Below, piece by piece: positions 1 through 7,621 of a stretch of 64,000 nt of DNA. Positions within the stretch are counted from its first letter, which is position 1. Each line of letters starts with the position of its first letter. A program made the position numbers and the translations under genes. Under the pieces are notes generated by a model that had not been told where the DNA came from, made no database searches, and saw only the letters and a program-made list of their open reading frames with translations. The stretch comes from JAFEDN01 sp963795715 (lineage in GTDB: Bacteria > Pseudomonadota > Gammaproteobacteria > Coxiellales > Coxiellaceae), in the NCBI GenBank assembly GCA_963795715.1, contig CAWCIY010000003.1:868001-932000 (forward strand), read 5' to 3'.

Positions 1-590
1 TCCAATGGTTGGGCATGATTCAGAAGGTTTATCGTTGGTTGGAATTGCGGATTGCCCGCAAAGCATCGGGCAATTGTCGACTTTTATGGGCAATGCCGGA
101 GTGTTATTGCGCGCTTATATTTATGCGCGGCAATTGGGCAGAAGCGGTTTCAAAGCGAGTCTCGCAATATGCTGTGCTAAATGCCAATTATTTGATGAAG
201 CGTTTGGAGCAAGTCGGTTACACTCTGGCGTTTCCGCAACGTCGGGCTGCGCATGAATTTATTATTACCGTGAAGCCACTGACCACAGCCTATGGCATTA
301 CTGCTCAGGATATTGCTAAACGATTATTGGATTACGGCTGTTATGCTCCGACCATTTATTTTCCGCAGCGCGTGCCGGAATGTTTGCTGATCGAGCCGAC
401 GGAAACAGAAAGCAAGCAAATGTTGGATGAGTTTGTGGAGATCATGGCGAAAATAATGCATGAAGCCAAAAATAATCCTGAGATTTTAAAACAAGCGCCG
501 CACAATTTACCGGTGGGTCGCTTGGACGAAGTCAAAGCTGCGCGAGAATTGGATTTATCGGCAGTTCTCGCTGAAGCGAGAACTGCCTGA
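1..590 (+). pseudogene. gcvPB: Glycine dehydrogenase (decarboxylating) subunit 2, C-terminal part, frameshifted
   Basis: This is the C-terminal part of the P-protein subunit 2 of the glycine cleavage system, a PLP enzyme that decarboxylates glycine; the N-terminus lies left of the window. Family-typical pieces are visible but lie in two frames. Frame 3 gives VYRWLE near 30-45, frame 2 gives SIGQLSTFMGNAGVLLRAYIYARQLG-type sequence (about 62-139), and frame 3 resumes with VSQYAVLNANYLM from about 141 to the TGA at 588-590. This needs a one-base loss near position 50 and a one-base gain near 140, which compensate each other. The last nine codons (LSAVLAEARTA) are made by a palindromic repeat that also supplies the stop. 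Either the gene is decaying or the sequence carries two indel errors. Confidence 0.8.
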
Positions 591-742
591 CTTTGATCCT
601 GACCCTGGAGGTTTATGATTCCCTCTCCCACTTGTGGGAGAGGGTTTTTTAACTTAATCTGACGCCTATGGCTTTGCCAGGATTCAGGAATGAAAAGGGA
701 GATCGCTCCCGCTCTCCCCTTTCAAACCCCATCAGGTAATGA
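561..742. repeat. Dispersed palindromic repeat, family R1, copy 1
   Basis: Starts with a perfect 12-bp inverted repeat (561-572 and 575-586) and continues through a GATCCTGA-like segment, a GGCTTTGCC-like segment near 668-677 and a CCCCATCAGGTAA end near 728-740. The same order of segments occurs in reverse orientation at 24207-24334, and more loosely at 49437-49512. The first palindrome overlaps the 3' end of gcvPB and provides its stop codon. Confidence 0.7.
621..650 (+). terminator. Intrinsic terminator after gcvPB
   Basis: An 11-bp perfect stem (CCCTCTCCCAC at 621-631 with GTGGGAGAGGG at 634-644) is followed by six T residues at 645-650. It lies 31 bp after the gcvPB stop, inside the dispersed repeat. 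Confidence 0.75.
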
Positions 743-813
743 TAAGATTCTATAAAAGCTATTAATGCAAAAATGAATTGTTGAGTGAAATAATATTAAT
801 ATGGAGAGTAAAA

Positions 814-1308
814 ATGAAAAATGAATTGCAACCAATCGAATTGAAGAATTACGGGCGGGTAATCGGAAATACCCCCAAAGACAATAAAGAATTAAAAAAA
901 CCTGCATTAGAGATTTTTAAAGGAAAAATGTATCCTCTTCCGCAAGTGGTTTGTTTAGCCAGTTATGAGAACAAAAGCTTATCTCCTACGGACATTCGTA
1001 TGTTGGTCGTCCATCTGGTTTATCTCGAACGAGAAAGTGCGCACAACGCTGCTGTGGACTTGTTTAATAAATATCACATCTATCCTCTGGGTTCCAAAGG
1101 TGATGAACCTTGTATCGCTGCAGATATGATAGTTAAGATGGTGGCTCCCAATTATAAAAAAGTATTCGATCAAGAGGTTTTTTTGTTACGCTACCGTGTT
1201 GGAAATTTAGCTACAGCTTTATCGATTTCATCAGGCATTTTATTAGCCTGTCCCAAACCTGAGGAATTAGTGGCATCCACACCTTCTGCTTTACCTACTT
1301 TTTCGTGA
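814..1308 (+). CDS. Hypothetical protein, 164 aa
   Basis: I do not recognise this protein. The ATG at 814 is preferred over an in-frame TTG-type start at 778 because GGAG at 803-806 sits 7 nt upstream of it. The product is soluble-looking, with no signal peptide or membrane segment. Its middle part (LSPTDIRMLVVHLVYLERESAHNAAVDLF) is likely helical and carries the only distinctive pattern. The gene stands alone and is followed by a good terminator at 1330-1364. The AT-rich composition and lack of recognisable domains resemble the other unknown genes in this window; an effector role is possible but unsupported. Confidence 0.6.
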   Translation: MKNELQPIELKNYGRVIGNTPKDNKELKKPALEIFKGKMYPLPQVVCLASYENKSLSPTDIRMLVVHLVYLERESAHNAAVDLFNKYHIYPLGSKGDEPCIAADMIVKMVAPNYKKVFDQEVFLLRYRVGNLATALSISSGILLACPKPEELVASTPSALPTFS

Positions 1309-1329
1309 GTGCTAGCTGCATTAGATGTT

Positions 1330-1364
1330 TGAACCCCTAACTGCTTGTTGGGGGTTCATTTTTT
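1330..1364 (+). terminator. Intrinsic terminator
   Basis: TGAACCCCTAAC pairs with GTTGGGGGTTCA (a 12-bp stem with one mismatch) and is followed by a run of six T at 1359-1364, 22 bp after the stop of the 164-aa gene. Confidence 0.85.
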
Positions 1365-1659
1365 GACTCAAAATTGTGTATCAGTCCTTTCCCTGGTTGT
1401 ATGGTAGAGTATTTAGTGTCTCTACCTTACGACGCCAGGCAATTTTACCTAAATATCAAGATCATAAACCAATTCACCACGCAGTGCGTGGCGAATCTAA
1501 AGAACAGCTCAGCCCTAACCTAGGTTGGATACATTACTGCGAATTCCAGTAATGAATATAAATAGTAGCGATCTGAATCTGAAAGGAGTTAATATAAAAC
1601 ATCCATAACACACAGACAGCAATATAGGAATTTTTTTGTCAATTTTTCAGGTCAGGCCT
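1365..1659. other. Intergenic stretch without recognised gene
   Basis: I see no convincing coding frame here. It contains a short palindrome (CCACGCAGTGCGTGG, near 1479-1493) and ends at an IS4-like inverted end. The flank immediately before that end reads GGTCAGGCCT, very close to the target duplication of the IS4-type composite at 27077. Confidence 0.4.
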
Positions 1660-1939
1660 CAATGGCACTTACTTAAGAAATAGCTTTTTATAATCAATGG
1701 AATAGAATAGATGTAAGTCTCCTATTTTGTTAAGATTTATTTTCCAAAACAATCTAACAAGGAGACTTACAATGGACTATTGTACTAAAAATTCGATTAA
1801 CAACTCAATCAAAAAGCAGAGAAAAGTGATCATGAATTCTGCTGATGGGTTTAATTTATTAATGATTAGGGTATTAAAAAATTTCCAATTTATTTATAAA
1901 TTATTACTCATCAAATTAATTATTTTCTATAAAAAATAA
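1660..1939 (+). mobile_element. IS4-like element, 5' end fragment with transposase N-terminus
   Basis: Bases 1660-1718 match the reverse complement of about 31314-31372, the right outer end of the IS4-type composite, and start with the shared terminal CAATGGCACTTACTTAA. Downstream is an ORF from ATG 1772 with AAGGAG at 1759-1764, coding about 25 plausible N-terminal residues (MDYCTKNSINNSIKKQRK) before the sequence degenerates to a stop at 1939. No DDE core or second end is present, so this is a broken copy. The SD is buried in a long hairpin (see 1713-1770). Assignment as IS4-like rests on the shared end with the composite, whose transposase pieces look IS4-like. Confidence 0.65.
1713..1770 (+). 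promoter_or_regulatory. SD-sequestering hairpin of IS4-like transposase
   Basis: GTAAGTCTCCT at 1713-1723 is the exact complement of AGGAGACTTAC at 1760-1770. The stem extends inward through TTGTTA (1727-1732) with TAACAA (1755-1760) and GATT with AATC. The AAGGAG ribosome-binding site of the ATG at 1772 lies in the 3' arm, so any transcript entering from outside the element would fold to hide it. Confidence 0.7.
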
Positions 1940-1990
1940 ATCATCGAAAGTTATTAAAAGAATTTTATGAATCCATCTTAGCCAAATGTG

Positions 1991-2622
1991 TTAATCCCCG
2001 GCAAAAATCTTCATAAGATATTTTTGATTTTCCAGATTTTTGATTAAATCATCATATTCGTGACAGCTGATGGCAAAATCTAATGTTTTCCAACCTAAAA
2101 ACTCAAATGGATCGTTTAGTTTTTCATAGCAACTAAAATAGAAATTTTTTTTGTTAATTAAGCTATATAATTGAAATAGATCTTCGTACTCAGGTTTATT
2201 CTTAGTTACATAGTCATATCCTTCAGAAAATAATTCTATTATTTCTTCTGATGATTTGAGATCAGAAATATTTTTGAAGGGGTAATAACGATATAAAAAG
2301 TTTTTTAAAACATTCTGTTTTTTCCTTGTCTCATTTTCTTCCTTGACACCAAAGAAAACGCATAGAACATCCGAGCATCACCCGGACTTACCAATTCACT
2401 TAATAAACCAGATGTTGAATGCGCTAATTTATCTCTCAGTTGCTTAAAAGAGGAAATTTCACTGGCCAAACTGGGGCAAGGTCACATCAACATAATATGT
2501 GGATGTGACACTGTATCTTTTTCAAAGGGTTTATCCATTAGCATCGCTAAATGCCGTAAAACCGAAAGCTTACGCAGAATCTGTGGCTCTAACAGACAAT
2601 TATCAGAATTATTCCCTCAAAT
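1991..2622 (-). pseudogene. Decayed gene of unknown function
   Basis: The minus strand reads as good coding sequence for about 200 residues but is interrupted. From the right it runs NSDNCLLEPQILRKLSVLRHLAMLMD..., then a TGA near 2495. It continues in the same frame through SEISSFKQLRDKLAHSTSGLL...DARMFYAF, then needs a one-base shift near 2355 to enter VKEENETRKKQNVLKNFLY... and ends FAGD at the TAA 1991-1993. No family is recognised. No start codon precedes the right end, so the 5' part is missing or lay in what is now the neighbouring 336-aa gene. Confidence 0.55.
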
Positions 2623-2638
2623 TTCTTTGACCAAACAC

Positions 2639-3649
2639 TTACATTTTATTATTTGGCTTTGTTATTAGATTTTCATGTAAAAATGGAGGATATAGTGGCA
2701 TAACTTGTGAAAGGGTTATGTACATCTGTTTAAAAATTTCTAAAGCGGATGCCCCGAAATTCATTTTAGAAAATAAGCCACACTGACGAAGTGCTAATGA
2801 ATCATATTCTAGCCTAGAGGAAGTTGCTGGTATGATGGTGTCACTCTGAGTTCTCTCGTTAGAGAAACTTCTAGATTTATATGTAGAAATAAACGAAGGA
2901 AATTGAGACTTAACGATACCTTTTTCTTGTTTTTGATCACCTGCGGATTGAGCTTCTAGGCATGCCTCAAGTTGTTGTATCTTCTGATTATCAATCACAT
3001 ACATGCTTGCTCTCATTTTTTTTGGTTTTTCGTGGGAAGTAATTTCATGGTTAATAAATTTTTCAATTCCAGCTGAAGTAAGCTGTTTTCCCCTAAACTG
3101 ATCATACCACTTAATAATAGGATCATTCCAAAGCACTAATGATGAAGTCCAAGAATCATCAGTTCCTTCCCATTGGGCCAAAGTAAACCTTTCATTAGAT
3201 GAATGGTGGATCCAGTAATCATATGCGTTTTTATTCGCATTCCATCCTTTTTCAATTACATAAGCGTGGTTTAAATACCAATCGTCGTAACAATGGGTAA
3301 TTTGGAAAAGTGAATATGTTTCATTATTTTCATCTGGAGGTGCATTTTTAAAAAGCTCATTAATAATTGAAGATTTTTTATATTCCTTATCTTCAAATGT
3401 ATTTTCTGTTCTCATCTGAGATTGGTCACCTAGAAGAGTTATTATTTTAACAGCAGTTGCATTACAATCACTTTTGGTGCGCAGATAATTAATCGTCCAG
3501 GTCGGGCTCGAGTTGGTCAGTATATCAGCCCGGTCTACAGTAGAAGTTGCTTCAGAATCAAGGGAGAATGGTCCAGTCAACTGGCTCGAGCATTTCTCAA
3601 TCTGAATAGTTAAATAATCTCGTAATTTTAAAGGAAATTGATTTTTCAT
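2639..3649 (-). CDS. Hypothetical protein, 336 aa, possible papain-fold effector
   Basis: No family is recognised with certainty. Three features stand out. C62 begins a hydrophobic helix (CNATAVKIITLLG), H128 sits in a strand-like HAYVIE, and D144 follows 16 residues later in YDYW. The order Cys-(about 65)-His-(about 15)-Asp/Asn is that of papain-like and transglutaminase-like folds, including several bacterial effector proteases. There is no signal peptide or membrane helix. The C-terminal 100 residues are low in structure and Ser-rich. The gene lies in an AT-rich patch between an IS4-like fragment and an IS3 fragment, with a decayed gene just downstream. The fold assignment is inference from residue order only. 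Confidence 0.6.
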   Translation of the reverse strand: MKNQFPLKLRDYLTIQIEKCSSQLTGPFSLDSEATSTVDRADILTNSSPTWTINYLRTKSDCNATAVKIITLLGDQSQMRTENTFEDKEYKKSSIINELFKNAPPDENNETYSLFQITHCYDDWYLNHAYVIEKGWNANKNAYDYWIHHSSNERFTLAQWEGTDDSWTSSLVLWNDPIIKWYDQFRGKQLTSAGIEKFINHEITSHEKPKKMRASMYVIDNQKIQQLEACLEAQSAGDQKQEKGIVKSQFPSFISTYKSRSFSNERTQSDTIIPATSSRLEYDSLALRQCGLFSKMNFGASALEIFKQMYITLSQVMPLYPPFLHENLITKPNNKM

Positions 3650-3864
3650 AAAAATGCTTCATAAAATTAAAGTATTTGTTATACGTTAATTTGAAAAAAA
3701 TGCCAATAGTCTGTTCTAATTGTGGGCGCCGACTGGCTTTGTAAAAGACATTCTTCGTCTTGAGCCTCTGAAGGGTAAATTTAATGAGTCAAGTAAGAAC
3801 AGCGAGCTTTCGAGTGAGTAATCCTTGATGCCTAAAATCCACATCTTAAGCTAAGAACAAGCCA
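3650..3864. other. Intergenic stretch
   Basis: No gene is seen. The part from 3849 overlaps a nested palindrome (AAGCTAAG at 3849-3856 with CTTAGCTT at 3884-3891, enclosing CAAGCCATCATGGCTTG) that ends the IS3 fragment to its right. Confidence 0.4.
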
Positions 3865-3984
3865 TCATGGCTTGTTAACATCACTTAGCTTTTCATAAGA
3901 TTTTCCACTGGTAACCGATAGCTCCACCGCTCGACGCTTAAATTCCTCATCATATTTTCTAACTTTTCTACCTTTATTGGACAT
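3865..3984 (-). pseudogene. IS3-family OrfA N-terminal fragment, 39 aa
   Basis: The ATG at 3984 is preceded by GGAGAAAT with good spacing. The product starts MSNKGRKVRKYDEEFKRRAV and continues ELSVTSGKSY, the typical opening of the HTH_Tnp_1 domain of IS3-family OrfA proteins (KYDEEFKRRAVEL). It stops after 39 residues, where a nested palindrome takes over. No OrfB or inverted end is visible, so this is only a remnant. Confidence 0.75.
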
Positions 3985-4057
3985 GACATTTCTCCGGAAT
4001 TGCTCATAGCCATTTTATGGCTATTATTAATTCACTCAGTATGTGTTAGAGTGAAGT

Positions 4058-5458
4058 ATGGAACTAATTTCTGCGTTACTTACCGATTTTTATCAGCTTA
4101 CCATGGCTTATGGATATTGGCGCTTAGGGATGGCGGAACGTGAAGCGGTCTTCCATTTGTTTTTTCGCCGCCCACCCTACCAGAGCCAATATGCGATATG
4201 TTGTGGCTTAGAAAGTGTTATCCACTTTTTAAAAAACTGGCGTTTCACAACCGATGAAATTCTTTATTTACAAACTTTAGTGGATGCTCAAGGCAAACCT
4301 TTATTTAGTGCTGAATTTCTCGATTATTTAAGCAATCTTCGTTTTACTGCCGATGTGGTGGCAATGCCGGAAGGACAAATCGCTTTTGCCTACGAGCCTT
4401 TGTTGCGAGTGCAAGGGCCGCTCATTCAATGTCAGTTGATCGAAACTACCTTGGTTAATCTCATTGGCTTTGCTAGTTTGATCGCCACTAAAGCTTCTAA
4501 AGTGTGTCGCGCCGCCCAAGGGGATCCCGTGATAGAGTTTGGTTTGCGTCGCGCCCAAGGGCTTGATGGTGGTATGACCGCCAGCAGATCAGCTTATGTG
4601 GGCGGCTGTGAATCCGTTTCGAATACTTTGGCCGCCATGCGCTTTCATCTCAAACCCCGCGGGACTATGGCGCATAGCTGGATTATGGCTTTTGCCAATG
4701 AACTGAGCGCTTTTGAAAATTTCGCTCAGGTGATGGCAGACAATGTTGTTTTATTAGTAGATACCTACAATACTTTACAGGGAGTTCAAAACGCCATCGT
4801 CGTGGGTAAACAATTGCGAAATCAAGGCAAAGATTTGCTGGGCATCCGTTTAGATTCAGGTAATTTAGAAGAATTGAGCAAACAATCTAGAAAACTATTG
4901 GATGGAGCAGGTTTTAATCATACCAAAATCATGGCCAGTGGTGATTTAGATGAACATATTATCGCTGAACTGAAGCAAAAAGGCGCCCCGATTGATATTT
5001 GGGGGGTGGGCACACGAATGATTACAGGTTGGGAGCAGCCGGCGCTAGACATAGCGTATAAGCTGGCAGCGATTCGAGATGAGCAAGGCGGTTGGCAATA
5101 TAAATTAAAAAAATCGGATCAAATCAGCAAAACCACCAATCCCGGGATACTGCAGGTTCGACGTTTTTTTAAGCAAGAAAATTGGCTTGCGGATGTGATC
5201 TATGATGCAGAGCTTGGGTTAAAAAAAGAATGGCCTGAAGCGGACCATAGCCAGGATTTATTGACGCCAATATTTGTTCAAGGTGTCCAAGTTTATCAGC
5301 AGCCCAGTTTAGCTGAAATTCGAGCATTTGTTTTGCAGCAATGTAAAAACATGGATTTACGGCAGGGGGATTATCCAGTAGAGCTGGACCCTCAGGTGCA
5401 AGCCGTAAAAGAACAACTTTTAAGGAAAGTCCATGAGCAAGGTCCTCCTACCTCCTAA
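4058..5458 (+). CDS. pncB: Nicotinate phosphoribosyltransferase
   Basis: Converts nicotinate and PRPP to nicotinate mononucleotide in the NAD salvage (Preiss-Handler) pathway. The 466 residues have the family layout: N-terminal LLTDFYQLTMAYGYW, central EFGLRRAQGLDG, GGCESVSNTLAA near residue 185, RGTMAHSWIMAF near 200, and LLGIRLDSGNLEEL before the barrel end VWGVGTRMITGW-type segment. This is the group with a long C-terminal extension rather than the E. coli type. ATG 4058 has GAGTGAAG just upstream. The gene overlaps pncA by 26 bp, so the two are surely co-transcribed and work in sequence: nicotinamide to nicotinate, then to NaMN. Confidence 0.93.
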   Translation: MELISALLTDFYQLTMAYGYWRLGMAEREAVFHLFFRRPPYQSQYAICCGLESVIHFLKNWRFTTDEILYLQTLVDAQGKPLFSAEFLDYLSNLRFTADVVAMPEGQIAFAYEPLLRVQGPLIQCQLIETTLVNLIGFASLIATKASKVCRAAQGDPVIEFGLRRAQGLDGGMTASRSAYVGGCESVSNTLAAMRFHLKPRGTMAHSWIMAFANELSAFENFAQVMADNVVLLVDTYNTLQGVQNAIVVGKQLRNQGKDLLGIRLDSGNLEELSKQSRKLLDGAGFNHTKIMASGDLDEHIIAELKQKGAPIDIWGVGTRMITGWEQPALDIAYKLAAIRDEQGGWQYKLKKSDQISKTTNPGILQVRRFFKQENWLADVIYDAELGLKKEWPEADHSQDLLTPIFVQGVQVYQQPSLAEIRAFVLQQCKNMDLRQGDYPVELDPQVQAVKEQLLRKVHEQGPPTS

Positions 5459-6092
5459 GCGCTGGGTTGCCAGCTTTGACGTTCATGCTCAAAAAACTTT
5501 TACCGCCATATGTCCAAATGAGTTACCGGTGATTGGCGGCGCTGAAATCGCAGTTGAATTAAATCGGCAAGCAGAAAAAGCTAGGTTTCGTATCGGTTCG
5601 AAGGAAGCGCACAGTGCTCAGGCTGTTTGGGTAGTGAATGAAAATCATCCTATATTATCCCCGATCCAAGGCGAAAACGTGGATGTCCACTGGCCTCGGC
5701 ATTCTGTTCCGGGTACTTTAGGTTTTGAATTGATAGATGGTTTGCCTAAGATAACGGACTATGACTATTTTGTGTGGGAAGGTATCGAATTGGATATGCA
5801 CCCATATGGGGCGTGCTATCATGATTTTGCTGAGCAGCTCAGCACTGGCGTGATTGAATTTATGCATCAAAATAAGGTAAAAACAGTGATTGTAGGAGGT
5901 TTGGCGACGGATTACTGTGTAAAAACCACAGTTTTACAATTATTGCGAGCGGGTTTTCAAACCATTATAAATTTAGCGGCCTGCCGAGGGCTAAGCCAGG
6001 ATACCATTCAAGCTGCGTTAAAGTTAATGAAAGAAAAAGGAGCCATTTTAGTAGATAATTCTGAAAGTTTAATAAATAAGAAAAGGGAGTGA
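5433..6092 (+). CDS. pncA: Nicotinamidase-like hydrolase
   Basis: A 219-aa isochorismatase-fold protein. Expected role: hydrolysis of nicotinamide to nicotinate for the pncB product encoded just upstream. Family features include D16 in ASFDVHAQ, the WPRHSVPGTLG segment that corresponds to the family WP.HC..GT, and the nucleophile C162 in GGLATDYCVKTT. Two deviations stand out. The usual catalytic Lys of the [VF].KG motif appears to be Glu116 (VWEG), and the metal-site DWH is replaced by KEAH. Even so, the 26-bp overlap with pncB strongly supports the salvage role. It ends in a weakly structured region with no clear terminator. Confidence 0.85.
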   Translation: MSKVLLPPKRWVASFDVHAQKTFTAICPNELPVIGGAEIAVELNRQAEKARFRIGSKEAHSAQAVWVVNENHPILSPIQGENVDVHWPRHSVPGTLGFELIDGLPKITDYDYFVWEGIELDMHPYGACYHDFAEQLSTGVIEFMHQNKVKTVIVGGLATDYCVKTTVLQLLRAGFQTIINLAACRGLSQDTIQAALKLMKEKGAILVDNSESLINKKRE

Positions 6093-6358
6093 TAGTTAAA
6101 CATTCTACACCTGGATCCTTTATGGAAAATATTCGAATGCAAAACCAGCATTAGGCAATATCTGGATCCTTGAAAAAAACGAAGAGCACTTCCTGAGAAA
6201 AAATACTGCACACAACTAATTTATACACTCTATCGTTACTTAAAAAAGTATCGATTCAGTTAGCAACGCTTAGCTATCATCTCCCTATACTATAATTATA
6301 GGCCTAAATAGATGTTATGTATAATTTATTCTTTATCAATGGCTTATCTAATTTATAA

Positions 6359-7507
6359 TTAGCCGCGGCTTAAATTCTTATTTTGTAGATATGCCAGCTG
6401 GGATAATAAAAGATTGGTTTTAGCTAAAAAATCCGGCAAATCGCGTTTTGCTATTCTTAAAGGTGGATTTACTTTAGGCAGTATGGTTGCTGGATTAATC
6501 GGTTTACCAAATGAGTAGATGCCAAAATGCAAGTGCGGGCCGGTAGCCAGACCAGTGCTGCCTACAAAACCAATAATTTGACCCTTATTGACCCATTCAC
6601 CTGGCTTAATAACATAACTAATATGATTCATGTGTGCGTATAAAGACTGATACTGACTGCTATGGCGAATAACCACAGCATTGCCATAACCGCCGCCCCA
6701 TCCTGCAAAACTAACTCTGCCGCTACCGATGGCGTGGATCGGTGTGCCGGCAGGCGCCGCATAATCTATTCCATAATGAGGGCGGATAATGTGCAGAAGC
6801 GGATGATAACGATTTAATGAGAAGCCATCACTGATCCTAGTAAATTTTAAGGGAGCTTTTAAAAAGGCTGAAGAAAATAACGCTTCACCTGAGGGGGTAT
6901 AATAGCCGGTATGGCCTTTAGAATCAGTATAGCGAATAGCTTGCAGCGTTTTATCCGGTAAAGTCATGGTAGCTAGTAAAATATGTCCGGAGTGGTCATA
7001 AATTACATTAAACCGTTGATTTGATCGCAAGTTGGGGTCTAAATGCACTACTCCGTTGAAAATGTTTTGTAGTTGCAGATAAAGCTGAGGTTTAATTTTT
7101 CCTTGATCTGAACTGGTAAAGAAAAATTTGCTGGCAGTGGAATTTGAAAGTGTTTTTGCTAATCGCACTGAATCAGGACTGACTGCGTGTAATGCAGGTC
7201 CTTGTAAACGATAATGGAGCTGATCGTGAATGCCAAAAGTGATTGCCTGTTGGAAAATTTTTTCTCCAACATTCATTAGAAAACGAGTTTCATGTGCTTG
7301 TTCCATCGGTGAAATTTGTAAAATCTCTTGTAAACCAGGTCTAGACACTTCAAAATAGTGAACAAAATCACTGGCCAAATTTTCATCTGCAGCAAGATTT
7401 ATTTTATTGATTAAATAAATGCTGAACCCGCCTAAAGTCAATAGGCTAAGAAAAACAGTGACTACTAAAGTGCGAAAATTGCTAAGTCGAGTATAATTTG
7501 TTTGCAT
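6359..7507 (-). CDS. Membrane-anchored M23 metallopeptidase
   Basis: A 382-aa cell-wall peptidase. Residues about 14-36 (TLVVTVFLSLLTLGGFSIYLI) form an N-terminal membrane anchor, followed by a periplasmic region and an M23 (lysostaphin-like) domain at about 240-345. The zinc ligands are readable: H...D in PHYGID, the YAHMNH loop, and HLH in GPHLHFG. The likely role is peptidoglycan cross-link hydrolysis, as in the YebA/MepM type enzymes; the central region probably holds the OapA/Csd3-like domain. It is divergent from tyrS, the normal arrangement in many gammaproteobacteria where an M23 gene sits beside tyrS. Confidence 0.88.
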   Translation of the reverse strand: MQTNYTRLSNFRTLVVTVFLSLLTLGGFSIYLINKINLAADENLASDFVHYFEVSRPGLQEILQISPMEQAHETRFLMNVGEKIFQQAITFGIHDQLHYRLQGPALHAVSPDSVRLAKTLSNSTASKFFFTSSDQGKIKPQLYLQLQNIFNGVVHLDPNLRSNQRFNVIYDHSGHILLATMTLPDKTLQAIRYTDSKGHTGYYTPSGEALFSSAFLKAPLKFTRISDGFSLNRYHPLLHIIRPHYGIDYAAPAGTPIHAIGSGRVSFAGWGGGYGNAVVIRHSSQYQSLYAHMNHISYVIKPGEWVNKGQIIGFVGSTGLATGPHLHFGIYSFGKPINPATILPKVNPPLRIAKRDLPDFLAKTNLLLSQLAYLQNKNLSRG

Positions 7508-7621
7508 ATTAATCTCGCATAAATTGAGAATATGCTAAAGGTAGCATAATGAAAAGTGTTTGGCGAGTATGGGTTATTTCTTTCACAGAAATAGATTTTA
7601 AATTTAACAATTTTGGATTAA

